Origin: Nemertoderma westbladi
Taxonomy: Eukaryota; Xenacoelomorpha; Nemertodermatida; Nemertodermatidae
Direction of reading: 5' to 3'
Assembly (NCBI GenBank): GCA_032718475.1
Contig: JAUCBJ010003948.1
Location: 1 to 56,612, forward strand
Length of the DNA stretch: 56,612 nucleotides
Shown: positions 43,287 through 54,400 of the stretch, in pieces
Layout of the letters: every line of letters starts with the position of its first letter
Position numbering within the stretch: the first letter of the stretch is position 1
Notes under the pieces: model-generated
Databases searched by the model: none
The model's input: only the letters and a program-made list of their open reading frames with translations
What the model was told of the DNA's origin: nothing
Made by a program: the position numbers and the translations under genes

Positions 43287-44801
43287 CACGAATAGTTCCC
43301 AAAAGGCACTTTGGCACTCTGGCATTTTCCAGGTACCTAAATAATTGCAACCAGCGTAAATGCCAGAGTGCTTTTGGGGAACTGTAGTATGATTCCTTAA
43401 CAGTTCCCAAAAGGCACTTTGGCATTCAGCTGGCATTTAATTGTAAATCATTATTAGTGATGATATTACTGCATTAAACAGTACCGGTACGCCTAAGTCT
43501 GTGAGTGTACATAGCATAGGCCTATAGTAAAGCAAACTACCTAGTATATTAGCTGGATTGAACACGTTTAAATATAAAATGATAATTACACCGCGCAATT
43601 ACTGTACAGTAGGTCATTGTCATACCTATTTAATGTAAATCATTTATATAAAAAAAAAACGTTTTTATAAAACGTTCCAGATTATAATATGAAACTGTGA
43701 ATATTACATTTGTATTAATATTATATACACAATAATTTGTCGCTCGATTCATTTAAATTATGTTTATTCCTTTATTATTACGGCACGTGAACGCGAAGTA
43801 AACAAAATTGCACCCTAACACTACGTAAGTACAATGAAATGTAAAATGTAGGTAGATTTTGAGAGTCAGGATAAGGGAAGGGAAACGGAAAGGAAGATTA
43901 GCTAATTAGCAGATCTGGTAGACGCTAGTGTTATCCACCGTATTCTGCATGATGCAGGGGCGTGGGCGGGGGAGGCACTAACTAATCAGACACAGACTCA
44001 GTCAATACTGCGAATGATATCCTCGCTCTTAGACATCCCAACAGCCAACACCCGCCAGTGCGCCAGTCAGCCAGTACAGTTTAGTTTGTCGGATGGTAAT
44101 GCTTTGCATTTTTTCGAATTAATTATAAGTTCTTTTAGTTTTACATTAAATTACAATTATTCTGCTGCGCAGTATAATTTAGAAATGTTCAAGTCATATT
44201 ATAATACTAAGTGTGTAATATCACCACACTGACACGAATAATAATTAATAATAAAATAATTTAACGACTTACTGTTTACCATAAGGGCCTATACAGTAAG
44301 TGTTCTTAAAAAACGGATAAAATTTATTACCCGGATCTCAGCGAATAATAAATTTTAACTAAATGCCAGAATGCTAATGTACCTTTGGGAGACAGGGGGG
44401 GTGGGGGGGGGGGGGGTAACTCGACGCAAAACCCACCTTGGCGAATTAAAATCCCGCCTCAATGGTAAATTTTCAATTTAGGGAAAGGAGCAGGTTACAG
44501 TGGCACGATATTTTAACCAAAACAATAAACTAAACACAATAGAACAGGATACAGTTTTATTTTTGAAAGTAATCATGTTATTTGCGTCCAATTTCCCCTG
44601 GAGAGGGATGAATTTTTATTGCGTCCAGTTTCCCCCCCCCCCCCCCCCCCCCCCCCCCTATCTGACCTTTGGGGAACTGTTAAGGAATCATACTACAGTT
44701 CCCCAAAAGCACTCCGGCATTTTGACATTTACGCTGGTTGCAATTATTTAGGTACCTAGAAAATGCCAGAATGCCAAAGTGCCTTTTGGGAACTATTCGT
44801 G
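43287..44801. mobile_element. 1.5-kb element with ~130-bp inverted repeats
   Basis: Left end 43287-43415 and right end about 44668-44801 are inverted copies starting cacgaatagttcccaaaagg. Each end also contains an inner inverted copy of agttccc-aaaaggca, so the ends can fold. A near-homologous piece (aaatgccagaatgc) is at 44361. The interior includes a G run (about 44394-44416) and a C run (44632-44658). No clear target duplication and no coding region. Confidence 0.75.
44394..44658. repeat. Paired G and C homopolymer tracts
   Basis: A G-rich run (ggggggg-t-ggggggggggggg) at 44394-44416 and about 27 consecutive C at 44632-44658, 215 bp apart. They are complementary in the same strand. Run lengths are likely unreliable in the assembly. 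Confidence 0.85.
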
Positions 44802-46206
44802 TGATTATCTGATTATGCTGTGGGGGGATAAAGCAAAAGCATTTCCAGAATTAATACTGCAGTACCTGGTAATTAAAGCTAGTACAATATAGGACTCAAA
44901 ATTCCGTTAATAAAATAATGCATTAAATGCGCTGTGATGCAGTGTGAAAACCTGTAAACCGTGCGTTAATTGTTGTTCATTCCACAATGAGTGTAATTAC
45001 GCCTGTGGGTCTTTAAGGACACAAGGATAAGGAAATTATCATTTTATTCTGAAACTGAAAGTTCTTAGGCCGATTCAATTAATACAGTACCGTTATCTGA
45101 TGGTGGAAGGTCGGCAAGTCTGTTACTTTAGTGTTGTTGTGTTAGCTGCCTGTTAGTTTAGCAATACCAACCACTATTATTGACATGGAAAGGGAATGGC
45201 AGTTCGGGGCAACTTACATTACTGCTTGAATAATAGTTGGGGAACCCGGGATAACGGAACAACGGTTTGGCTTACATGCCCTGAAAATTATAAAACGAGA
45301 CCGAGATCTGAACCTTTCTGTTTCAATTGCTTAAAAATGGCAGATTTTGTAAAATATTTGTGAATGGAAAATATACCTCTTGATGATAGCAATACCAATA
45401 CTAATCCACGGTTTCCTCTGAAATTTTATCTCTTTAGAAAGTGACTTCTGTAATACGACTGATTATTTTATTTCCAGGAAGATCAGATGATTTGTATATT
45501 CTAGTCCAGTGCTCATCTAGTTCCTGATACCGCAACTAATTTCGATCTGGACCAGGATAATTCCCTATTTTCTAATCTCAAGGAAATTCTACAGTAGGCT
45601 ACATTCCCGGGGATGAGGAGATTATAAAAACTCACTGCTATAACAGTTAATTATACTAACCAAAACTGAGTTTAATAGGTTGATAATATACAGTATGTTC
45701 CCGAGCGTTTTGTGACATGGGTCTATTCATATGTGGGGTTGGTAGATGTGTATGTATGTATACTGGATCACTATGGATGTGTTCTACGTCTGTTGTGTTG
45801 TCTTGTTGTTGTTTTATGTGACGGTAATAATGCTTTTTATGATAGTAGTGTTGTAGTGTAAGTTTAGTTTAAAGTGTGGGAATAAATTTGTTTAATGTGG
45901 GGTTGGTAGATGTGTATGTATACTGTTTCACTATGGATGCGTTCTACGTCTGTTTTAAATTGTCAGAAAGAGACTACACGCAGAAGTGAGAGGTCGCATT
46001 GACAAAAATGTCCCACTAAGAGATATTTACACCAGTACTTGTAATGTTGGATTACGTCTGTATGAGTGTGTATTCATTCGTTCACCTAAAGTTTATTCAG
46101 TTTGACTTATGTAAAAAAAATTCGTTGCGGTGATTGTAACATGATATTATGTATAATATGTCGCAAATGGACCTATAATCTTCTCTCCCCGGGGTGTAAC
46201 ACTAGG

Positions 46207-46290
46207 ATTAAATATCCATTGGATATTTATCCAATGGCAATATTAAATATCCATTGGATATTTATCCAATGGCAATATTAAATATCCATG
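46207..46290. repeat. 35-bp palindromic tandem repeat, ~2.5 copies
   Basis: The unit contains atccattggat and atccaatgg, which are inverted with respect to each other, so each copy can fold. Confidence 0.85.
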
Positions 46291-47342
46291 GCATTATTGT
46301 GCGCTTGTTCACCGTGACCAACAGCGGTGAAATTAAACTTATTGGGCTTTCTCCAGGTCCTTCCAGGTTCGGTGCCTACAGGTCTGGGTTTTGGGTGTAG
46401 TCGATTTCCTTGTATTCTAGGTCGCCTATAGGTTTCAAGGGAAGACCGGGACTCCATATGGGTTCATGGGAAGTCATATTGACGTTGGTACTGTAGTCTG
46501 TTATTTTGACCATCCTTCGAGCAGCACAATATTTTCTATTGAATCGGCCCTTTTCACCAAAAAGGCTCCAAAGGAACAGATTTGAACAAAAATGCTAAGT
46601 CGTTGTTTTATGTTATAATTTTATCTATGATGAATAATTCCGTTAAATTTCTATCATTCTTGACAAAGTTATTGTCGAACAAAGAAAGTTGGTGTTATCT
46701 AAAATAACTATGAATGGGTTTGGATTTTTCTTTAAACTTTTAAATCCATTAATCTCAGAATGTATTATATCCACGAAAAAGTATAATTCTCGAACAATTC
46801 TTAATTAAATAGTTGAAATTTGGATAGAGATTCAAAATATGCTTGTCTCTAAGACTAGCGAAAGCAATTTTGGCTAAAAATGATTTGGGCCATTTTCGAC
46901 CGAAAAACGGTACTTGTTCGGCTTTTTCGTCTATAAAATCAAAATGGCCCCCGCTAAATTTCAACCAAAATTGCTCAATAGCATTGGATGCAACCATAAA
47001 TTGATCCGAATCACCAAAATTGAAGTCATAAAATAAAAATTGTTCAAGAAATAGTCCTTTTTGGAAAAAAAGAAAAAAAAGGGCTCTTTTAAGGCCGTTA
47101 AAGTGCCAATTTAGGGTCTTTTAAAAAAAATTGTATTGACCATTCCTTAACTCCTTATACGATGTTTGGTAGCACTAGATTCAATTTCCACTCAATTTAG
47201 GCTGCGGAATCATCACAATGAAAATGTCCTCCGGTGGAACGCGGTGTAGATAATTTGGATGATCAAGGTACAAAATATCCGGCTTATCTGCTGGTGCAAA
47301 TAAGTAAGTACACGTTTTACAGCAGCTTGGTCTAGTAGCGAC

Positions 47343-47375
47343 ATACCAGGGCTTCCAATCAGGAAGCCCTGGTAT
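47343..47375. repeat. Perfect 14-bp hairpin, 5-base loop
   Basis: ataccagggcttcc, loop aatca, then the exact reverse complement. An outer pairing of cttggt (about 47327) with accaag (about 47390) could extend the fold to ~64 nt. No evidence of transcription. Confidence 0.8.
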
Positions 47376-48047
47376 CCTCAGGGAACCAAGGCGACTTAGG
47401 AAACAGAGTGTAAGGGTTTACTGTGGAAGATCAGTAAGATCACCCATGGTGATAAACAGAAATTCCTTGGCCTACAGTAGCGTGCCTAAAGGATTCTCAT
47501 TCATAAGTACAATTTTCTAGTGTAATGTTTTTTGCCTGTGCCGATAGTCACTGCCGTTGGCATGGTCTCCCCTGTAAAGTTATAGAATAAGTTATGTTTT
47601 GAAATTATTATGTTGTCGAATTCAACAGGATTGAAACGCTTTAAATTCCCGAAGAAGCCAAGTCCCTTTTTATTACTGTGGTCGAAATTTCTGATTCCAT
47701 ATCCACGAACAAGGTTTCTTTGGATCTCTTTGTGTTGAAAGCCTTTCCAAATTATGACAGTAGGAGTAGCCAAATCCAATTGAAGCGCCCACATATTAAA
47801 AGTTAGACAGTACAATGACGTCCAGCTCTATTTTAGCTTTATTTAGCATAAATACGACATGCCTACGACATGCCCAGGGGCCGCATTCTTAGTTGTCACT
47901 AGCCACAGGTATTGCAGTGAGTCACAATAGACAACACAAACTTTGCACTAAAATTGGATTAAATTTAGTATTATGTTATCTCTAGTTTGACTTCCTGTGC
48001 CTAGTGGGCCACATACGGCCACATGGAATAAATATATATTCGAATTT

Positions 48048-48335
48048 GTGGGGCGAGCCACGCATTAAAGGCGAGCCTTAGCGCGCAATTATAATTAGTA
48101 AATAAGGCAAAATTTCATGTTTGTCTGAATGTCTGTCCGTCTGTAATGAAAAATTAATTCGTAAATAACTTTTCAAGATTTTAACCATTTTCAACCAAAT
48201 TTTGTATGGGCATAATGGAGAAAAAGTTCTAATATTTTTGAAAGTTACGGGCAAATACCTCTCGAACTATTGACTCCAGATCAAATCTAACTTGTTGCGA
48301 ACTTGCTAAAGTTCGCGTGCAGCGCGACGCCCCAC
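48048..48335. mobile_element. Short MITE-like element with GTGGGGCG ends
   Basis: Starts gtggggcgagccacg and ends cgacgccccac, an 8-bp inverted repeat. The head (gcgagccacg, then gcgagccttagcg) is shared with the element at 32206-32736. No coding region. Confidence 0.5.
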
Positions 48336-48431
48336 GAACGTGTTTCATTACAAACAGAAACAAATTCGAATTTGTTTCATTTCAACTATATAAACAAATT
48401 AAATTGGACGTAAACGTAAAACAAACAGAAG

Positions 48432-51400
48432 TTTACGGATTGTTTGTGGACTGGTTTACGGACTGTTTGTGGACTGGTTTACGGACTGTTTGTGGACTGG
48501 TTTACGGACTGTTTGTGGACTGGTTTACGGACTGTTTGTGGACTGGTTTACGGACTGTTTGTGGACTGGTTTACGGACTGTTTGTGGACTGGTTTACGGA
48601 CTGTTTGTGGACTGGTTTACGGACTGTTTGTGGACTGGTTTACGGATTGTTTGTGGACTGGTTTACGGACTGTTTGTGGACTGGTTTACGGACTGTTTGT
48701 GGACTGGTTTACGGACTGTTTGTGGACTGGTTTACGGACTGTTTGTGGACTGGTTTACGGACTGTTTGTGGACTGGTTTACGGACTGTTTGTGGACTGGT
48801 TTACGGACTGTTTGTGGACTGGTTTACGGACTGTTTGTGGACTGGTTTACGGACTGTTTGTGGACTGGTTTACGGACTGTTTGTGGACTGGTTTACGGAT
48901 TGTTTGTGGACTGGTTTACGGACTGTTTGTGGACTGGTTTACGGATTGTTTGTGGACTGGTTTACGGACTGTTTGTGGACTGGTTTACGGACTGTTTGTG
49001 GACTGGTTTACGGACTGTTTGTGGACTGGTTTACGGACTGTTTGTGGACTGGTTTACGGACTGTTTGTGGACTGGTTTACGGACTGTTTGTGGACTGGTT
49101 TACGGATTGTTTGTGGACTGGTTTACGGATTGTTTGTGGACTGGTTTACGGACTGTTTGTGGACTGGTTTACGGACTGTTTGTGGACTGGTTTACGGATT
49201 GTTTGTGGACTGGTTTACGGACTGTTTGTGGACTGGTTTACGGACTGTTTGTGGACTGGTTTACGGACTGTTTGTGGACTGGTTTACGGACTGTTTGTGG
49301 TTGTGGACTGGTTTACGGACTGTTTGTGGACTGGTTTACGGACTGTTTGTGGACTGGTTTACGGACTGTTTGTGGACTGGTTTACGGACTGTTTGTGGAC
49401 TGGTTTACGGACTGTTTGTGGACTGGTTTACGGACTGTTTGTGGACTGGTTTACGGACTGTTTGTGGACTGGTTTACGGACTGTTTGTGGACTGGTTTAC
49501 GGACTGTTTGTGGACTGGTTTACGGACTGTTTGTGGACTGGTTTACGGACTGTTTGTGGACTGGTTTACGGACTGTTTGTGGACTGGTTTACGGACTGTT
49601 TGTGGACTGGTTTACGGACTGTTTGTGGACTGGTTTACGGATTGTTTGTGGACTGGTTTACGGACTGTTTGTGGACTGGTTTACGGACTGTTTGTGGACT
49701 GGTTTACGGACTGTTTGTGGACTGGTTTACGGACTGTTTGTGGACTGGTTTACGGACTGTTTGTGGACTGGTTTACGGACTGTTTGTGGACTGGTTTACG
49801 GACTGTTTGTGGACTGGTTTACGGACTGTTTGTGGACTGGTTTACGGACTGTTTGTGGACTGGTTTACGGACTGTTTGTGGACTGGTTTACGGACTGTTT
49901 GTGGACTGGTTTACGGACTGTTTGTGGACTGGTTTACGGACTGTTTGTGGACTGGTTTACGGACTGTTTGTGGACTGGTTTACGGACTGTTTGTGGACTG
50001 GTTTACGGACTGTTTGTGGACTGGTTTACGGACTGTTTGTGGACTGGTTTACGGACTGTTTGTGGACTGGTTTACGGACTGTTTGTGGACTGGTTTACGG
50101 ACTGTTTGTGGACTGGTTTACGGACTGTTTGTGGACTGGTTTACGGACTGTTTGTGGACTGGTTTACGGACTGTTTGTGGACTGGTTTACGGACTGTTTG
50201 TGGACTGGTTTACGGACTGTTTGTGGACTGGTTTACGGACTGTTTGTGGACTGGTTTACGGACTGTTTGTGGACTGGTTTACGGACTGTTTGTGGACTGG
50301 TTTACGGACTGTTTGTGGACTGGTTTACGGACTGTTTGTGGACTGGTTTACGGACTGTTTGTGGACTGGTTTACGGACTGTTTGTGGACTGGTTTACGGA
50401 CTGTTTGTGGACTGGTTTACGGACTGTTTGTGGACTGGTTTACGGACTGTTTGTGGACTGGTTTACGGACTGTTTGTGGACTGGTTTACGGACTGTTTGT
50501 GGACTGGTTTACGGACTGTTTGTGGACTGGTTTACGGACTGTTTGTGGACTGGTTTACGGACTGTTTGTGGACTGGTTTACGGACTGTTTGTGGACTGGT
50601 TTACGGACTGTTTGTGGACTGGTTTACGGACTGTTTGTGGACTGGTTTACGGACTGTTTGTGGACTGGTTTACGGACTGTTTGTGGACTGGTTTACGGAC
50701 TGTTTGTGGACTGGTTTACGGACTGTTTGTGGACTGGTTTACGGACTGTTTGTGGACTGGTTTACGGACTGTTTGTGGACTGGTTTACGGACTGTTTGTG
50801 GACTGGTTTACGGACTGTTTGTGGACTGGTTTACGGACTGTTTGTGGACTGGTTTACGGACTGTTTGTGGACTGGTTTACGGACTGTTTGTGGACTGGTT
50901 TACGGACTGTTTGTGGACTGGTTTACGGACTGTTTGTGGACTGGTTTACGGACTGTTTGTGGACTGGTTTACGGACTGTTTGTGGACTGGTTTACGGACT
51001 GTTTGTGGACTGGTTTACGGACTGTTTGTGGACTGGTTTACGGACTGTTTGTGGACTGGTTTACGGACTGTTTGTGGACTGGTTTACGGACTGTTTGTGG
51101 ACTGGTTTACGGACTGTTTGTGGACTGGTTTACGGACTGTTTGTGGACTGGTTTACGGACTGTTTGTGGACTGGTTTACGGACTGTTTGTGGACTGGTTT
51201 ACGGACTGTTTGTGGACTGGTTTACGGACTGTTTGTGGACTGGTTTACGGACTGTTTGTGGACTGGTTTACGGACTGTTTGTGGACTGGTTTACGGACTG
51301 TTTGTGGACTGGTTTACGGACTGTTTGTGGACTGGTTTACGGACTGTTTGTGGACTGGTTTACGGACTGTTTGTGGACTGGTTTACGGACTGTTTGTGGA

Positions 51401-54400
51401 CTGGTTTACGGACTGTTTGTGGACTGGTTTACGGACTGTTTGTGGACTGGTTTACGGACTGTTTGTGGACTGGTTTACGGACTGTTTGTGGACTGGTTTA
51501 CGGACTGTTTGTGGACTGGTTTACGGACTGTTTGTGGACTGGTTTACGGACTGTTTGTGGACTGGTTTACGGACTGTTTGTGGACTGGTTTACGGACTGT
51601 TTGTGGACTGGTTTACGGATTGTTTGTGGACTGGTTTACGGACTGTTTGTGGACTGGTTTACGGACTGTTTGTGGACTGGTTTACGGACTGTTTGTGGAC
51701 TGGTTTACGGACTGTTTGTGGACTGGTTTACGGACTGTTTGTGGACTGGTTTACGGACTGTTTGTGGACTGGTTTACGGACTGTTTGTGGACTGGTTTAC
51801 GGACTGTTTGTGGACTGGTTTACGGACTGTTTGTGGACTGGTTTACGGACTGTTTGTGGACTGGTTTACGGACTGTTTGTGGACTGGTTTACGGACTGTT
51901 TGTGGACTGGTTTACGGACTGTTTGTGGACTGGTTTACGGACTGTTTGTGGACTGGTTTACGGACTGTTTGTGGACTGGTTTACGGACTGTTTGTGGACT
52001 GGTTTACGGACTGTTTGTGGACTGGTTTACGGACTGTTTGTGGACTGGTTTACGGACTGTTTGTGGACTGGTTTACGGACTGTTTGTGGACTGGTTTACG
52101 GACTGTTTGTGGACTGGTTTACGGACTGTTTGTGGACTGGTTTACGGACTGTTTGTGGACTGGTTTACGGACTGTTTGTGGACTGGTTTACGGACTGTTT
52201 GTGGACTGGTTTACGGACTGTTTGTGGACTGGTTTACGGACTGTTTGTGGACTGGTTTACGGACTGTTTGTGGACTGGTTTACGGACTGTTTGTGGACTG
52301 GTTTACGGACTGTTTGTGGACTGGTTTACGGACTGTTTGTGGACTGGTTTACGGACTGTTTGTGGACTGGTTTACGGACTGTTTGTGGACTGGTTTACGG
52401 ACTGTTTGTGGACTGGTTTACGGACTGTTTGTGGACTGGTTTACGGACTGTTTGTGGACTGGTTTACGGACTGTTTGTGGACTGGTTTACGGACTGTTTG
52501 TGGACTGGTTTACGGACTGTTTGTGGACTGGTTTACGGACTGTTTGTGGACTGGTTTACGGACTGTTTGTGGACTGGTTTACGGACTGTTTGTGGACTGG
52601 TTTACGGACTGTTTGTGGACTGGTTTACGGACTGTTTGTGGACTGGTTTACGGACTGTTTGTGGACTGGTTTACGGACTGTTTGTGGACTGGTTTACGGA
52701 CTGTTTGTGGACTGGTTTACGGACTGTTTGTGGACTGGTTTACGGACTGTTTGTGGACTGGTTTACGGACTGTTTGTGGACTGGTTTACGGACTGTTTGT
52801 GGACTGGTTTACGGACTGTTTGTGGACTGGTTTACGGACTGTTTGTGGACTGGTTTACGGACTGTTTGTGGACTGGTTTACGGACTGTTTGTGGACTGGT
52901 TTACGGACTGTTTGTGGACTGGTTTACGGACTGTTTGTGGACTGGTTTACGGACTGTTTGTGGACTGGTTTACGGACTGTTTGTGGACTGGTTTACGGAC
53001 TGTTTGTGGACTGGTTTACGGACTGTTTGTGGACTGGTTTACGGACTGTTTGTGGACTGGTTTACGGACTGTTTGTGGACTGGTTTACGGACTGTTTGTG
53101 GACTGGTTTACGGACTGTTTGTGGACTGGTTTACGGACTGTTTGTGGACTGGTTTACGGACTGTTTGTGGACTGGTTTACGGACTGTTTGTGGACTGGTT
53201 TACGGACTGTTTGTGGACTGGTTTACGGACTGTTTGTGGACTGGTTTACGGACTGTTTGTGGACTGGTTTACGGACTGTTTGTGGACTGGTTTACGGACT
53301 GTTTGTGGACTGGTTTACGGACTGTTTGTGGACTGGTTTACGGACTGTTTGTGGACTGGTTTACGGACTGTTTGTGGACTGGTTTACGGACTGTTTGTGG
53401 ACTGGTTTACGGACTGTTTGTGGACTGGTTTACGGACTGTTTGTGGACTGGTTTACGGACTGTTTGTGGACTGGTTTACGGACTGTTTGTGGACTGGTTT
53501 ACGGACTGTTTGTGGACTGGTTTACGGACTGTTTGTGGACTGGTTTACGGACTGTTTGTGGACTGGTTTACGGACTGTTTGTGGACTGGTTTACGGACTG
53601 TTTGTGGACTGGTTTACGGACTGTTTGTGGACTGGTTTACGGACTGTTTGTGGACTGGTTTACGGACTGTTTGTGGACTGGTTTACGGACTGTTTGTGGA
53701 CTGGTTTACGGACTGTTTGTGGACTGGTTTACGGACTGTTTGTGGACTGGTTTACGGACTGTTTGTGGACTGGTTTACGGACTGTTTGTGGACTGGTTTA
53801 CGGACTGTTTGTGGACTGGTTTACGGACTGTTTGTGGACTGGTTTACGGACTGTTTGTGGACTGGTTTACGGACTGTTTGTGGACTGGTTTACGGACTGT
53901 TTGTGGACTGGTTTACGGACTGTTTGTGGACTGGTTTACGGACTGTTTGTGGACTGGTTTACGGACTGTTTGTGGACTGGTTTACGGACTGTTTGTGGAC
54001 TGGTTTACGGACTGTTTGTGGACTGGTTTACGGACTGTTTGTGGACTGGTTTACGGACTGTTTGTGGACTGGTTTACGGACTGTTTGTGGACTGGTTTAC
54101 GGACTGTTTGTGGACTGGTTTACGGACTGTTTGTGGACTGGTTTACGGACTGTTTGTGGACTGGTTTACGGACTGTTTGTGGACTGGTTTACGGACTGTT
54201 TGTGGACTGGTTTACGGACTGTTTGTGGACTGGTTTACGGACTGTTTGTGGACTGGTTTACGGACTGTTTGTGGACTGGTTTACGGACTGTTTGTGGACT
54301 GGTTTACGGACTGTTTGTGGACTGGTTTACGGACTGTTTGTGGACTGGTTTACGGACTGTTTGTGGACTGGTTTACGGACTGTTTGTGGACTGGTTTACG

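Larger units (their letters stand above)
44802..48047. other. Largely featureless AT-rich region
   Basis: Noted inside: a direct duplication containing gtggggttggtagatgtgta at about 45734 and 45898; a 2.5-copy repeat of aaatatccattggatattta and tccaatggcaatatt at 46207-46290; a hairpin at 47343-47375. Two minus-strand frames (46755-46997, 80 aa; 47501-47815, 104 aa) have no recognisable motif and are not called as genes. Confidence 0.5.

Noticed and set aside
47501-47815. 104-aa minus-strand frame
   Set aside because: No recognisable family; the composition is that of the surrounding AT-rich DNA.
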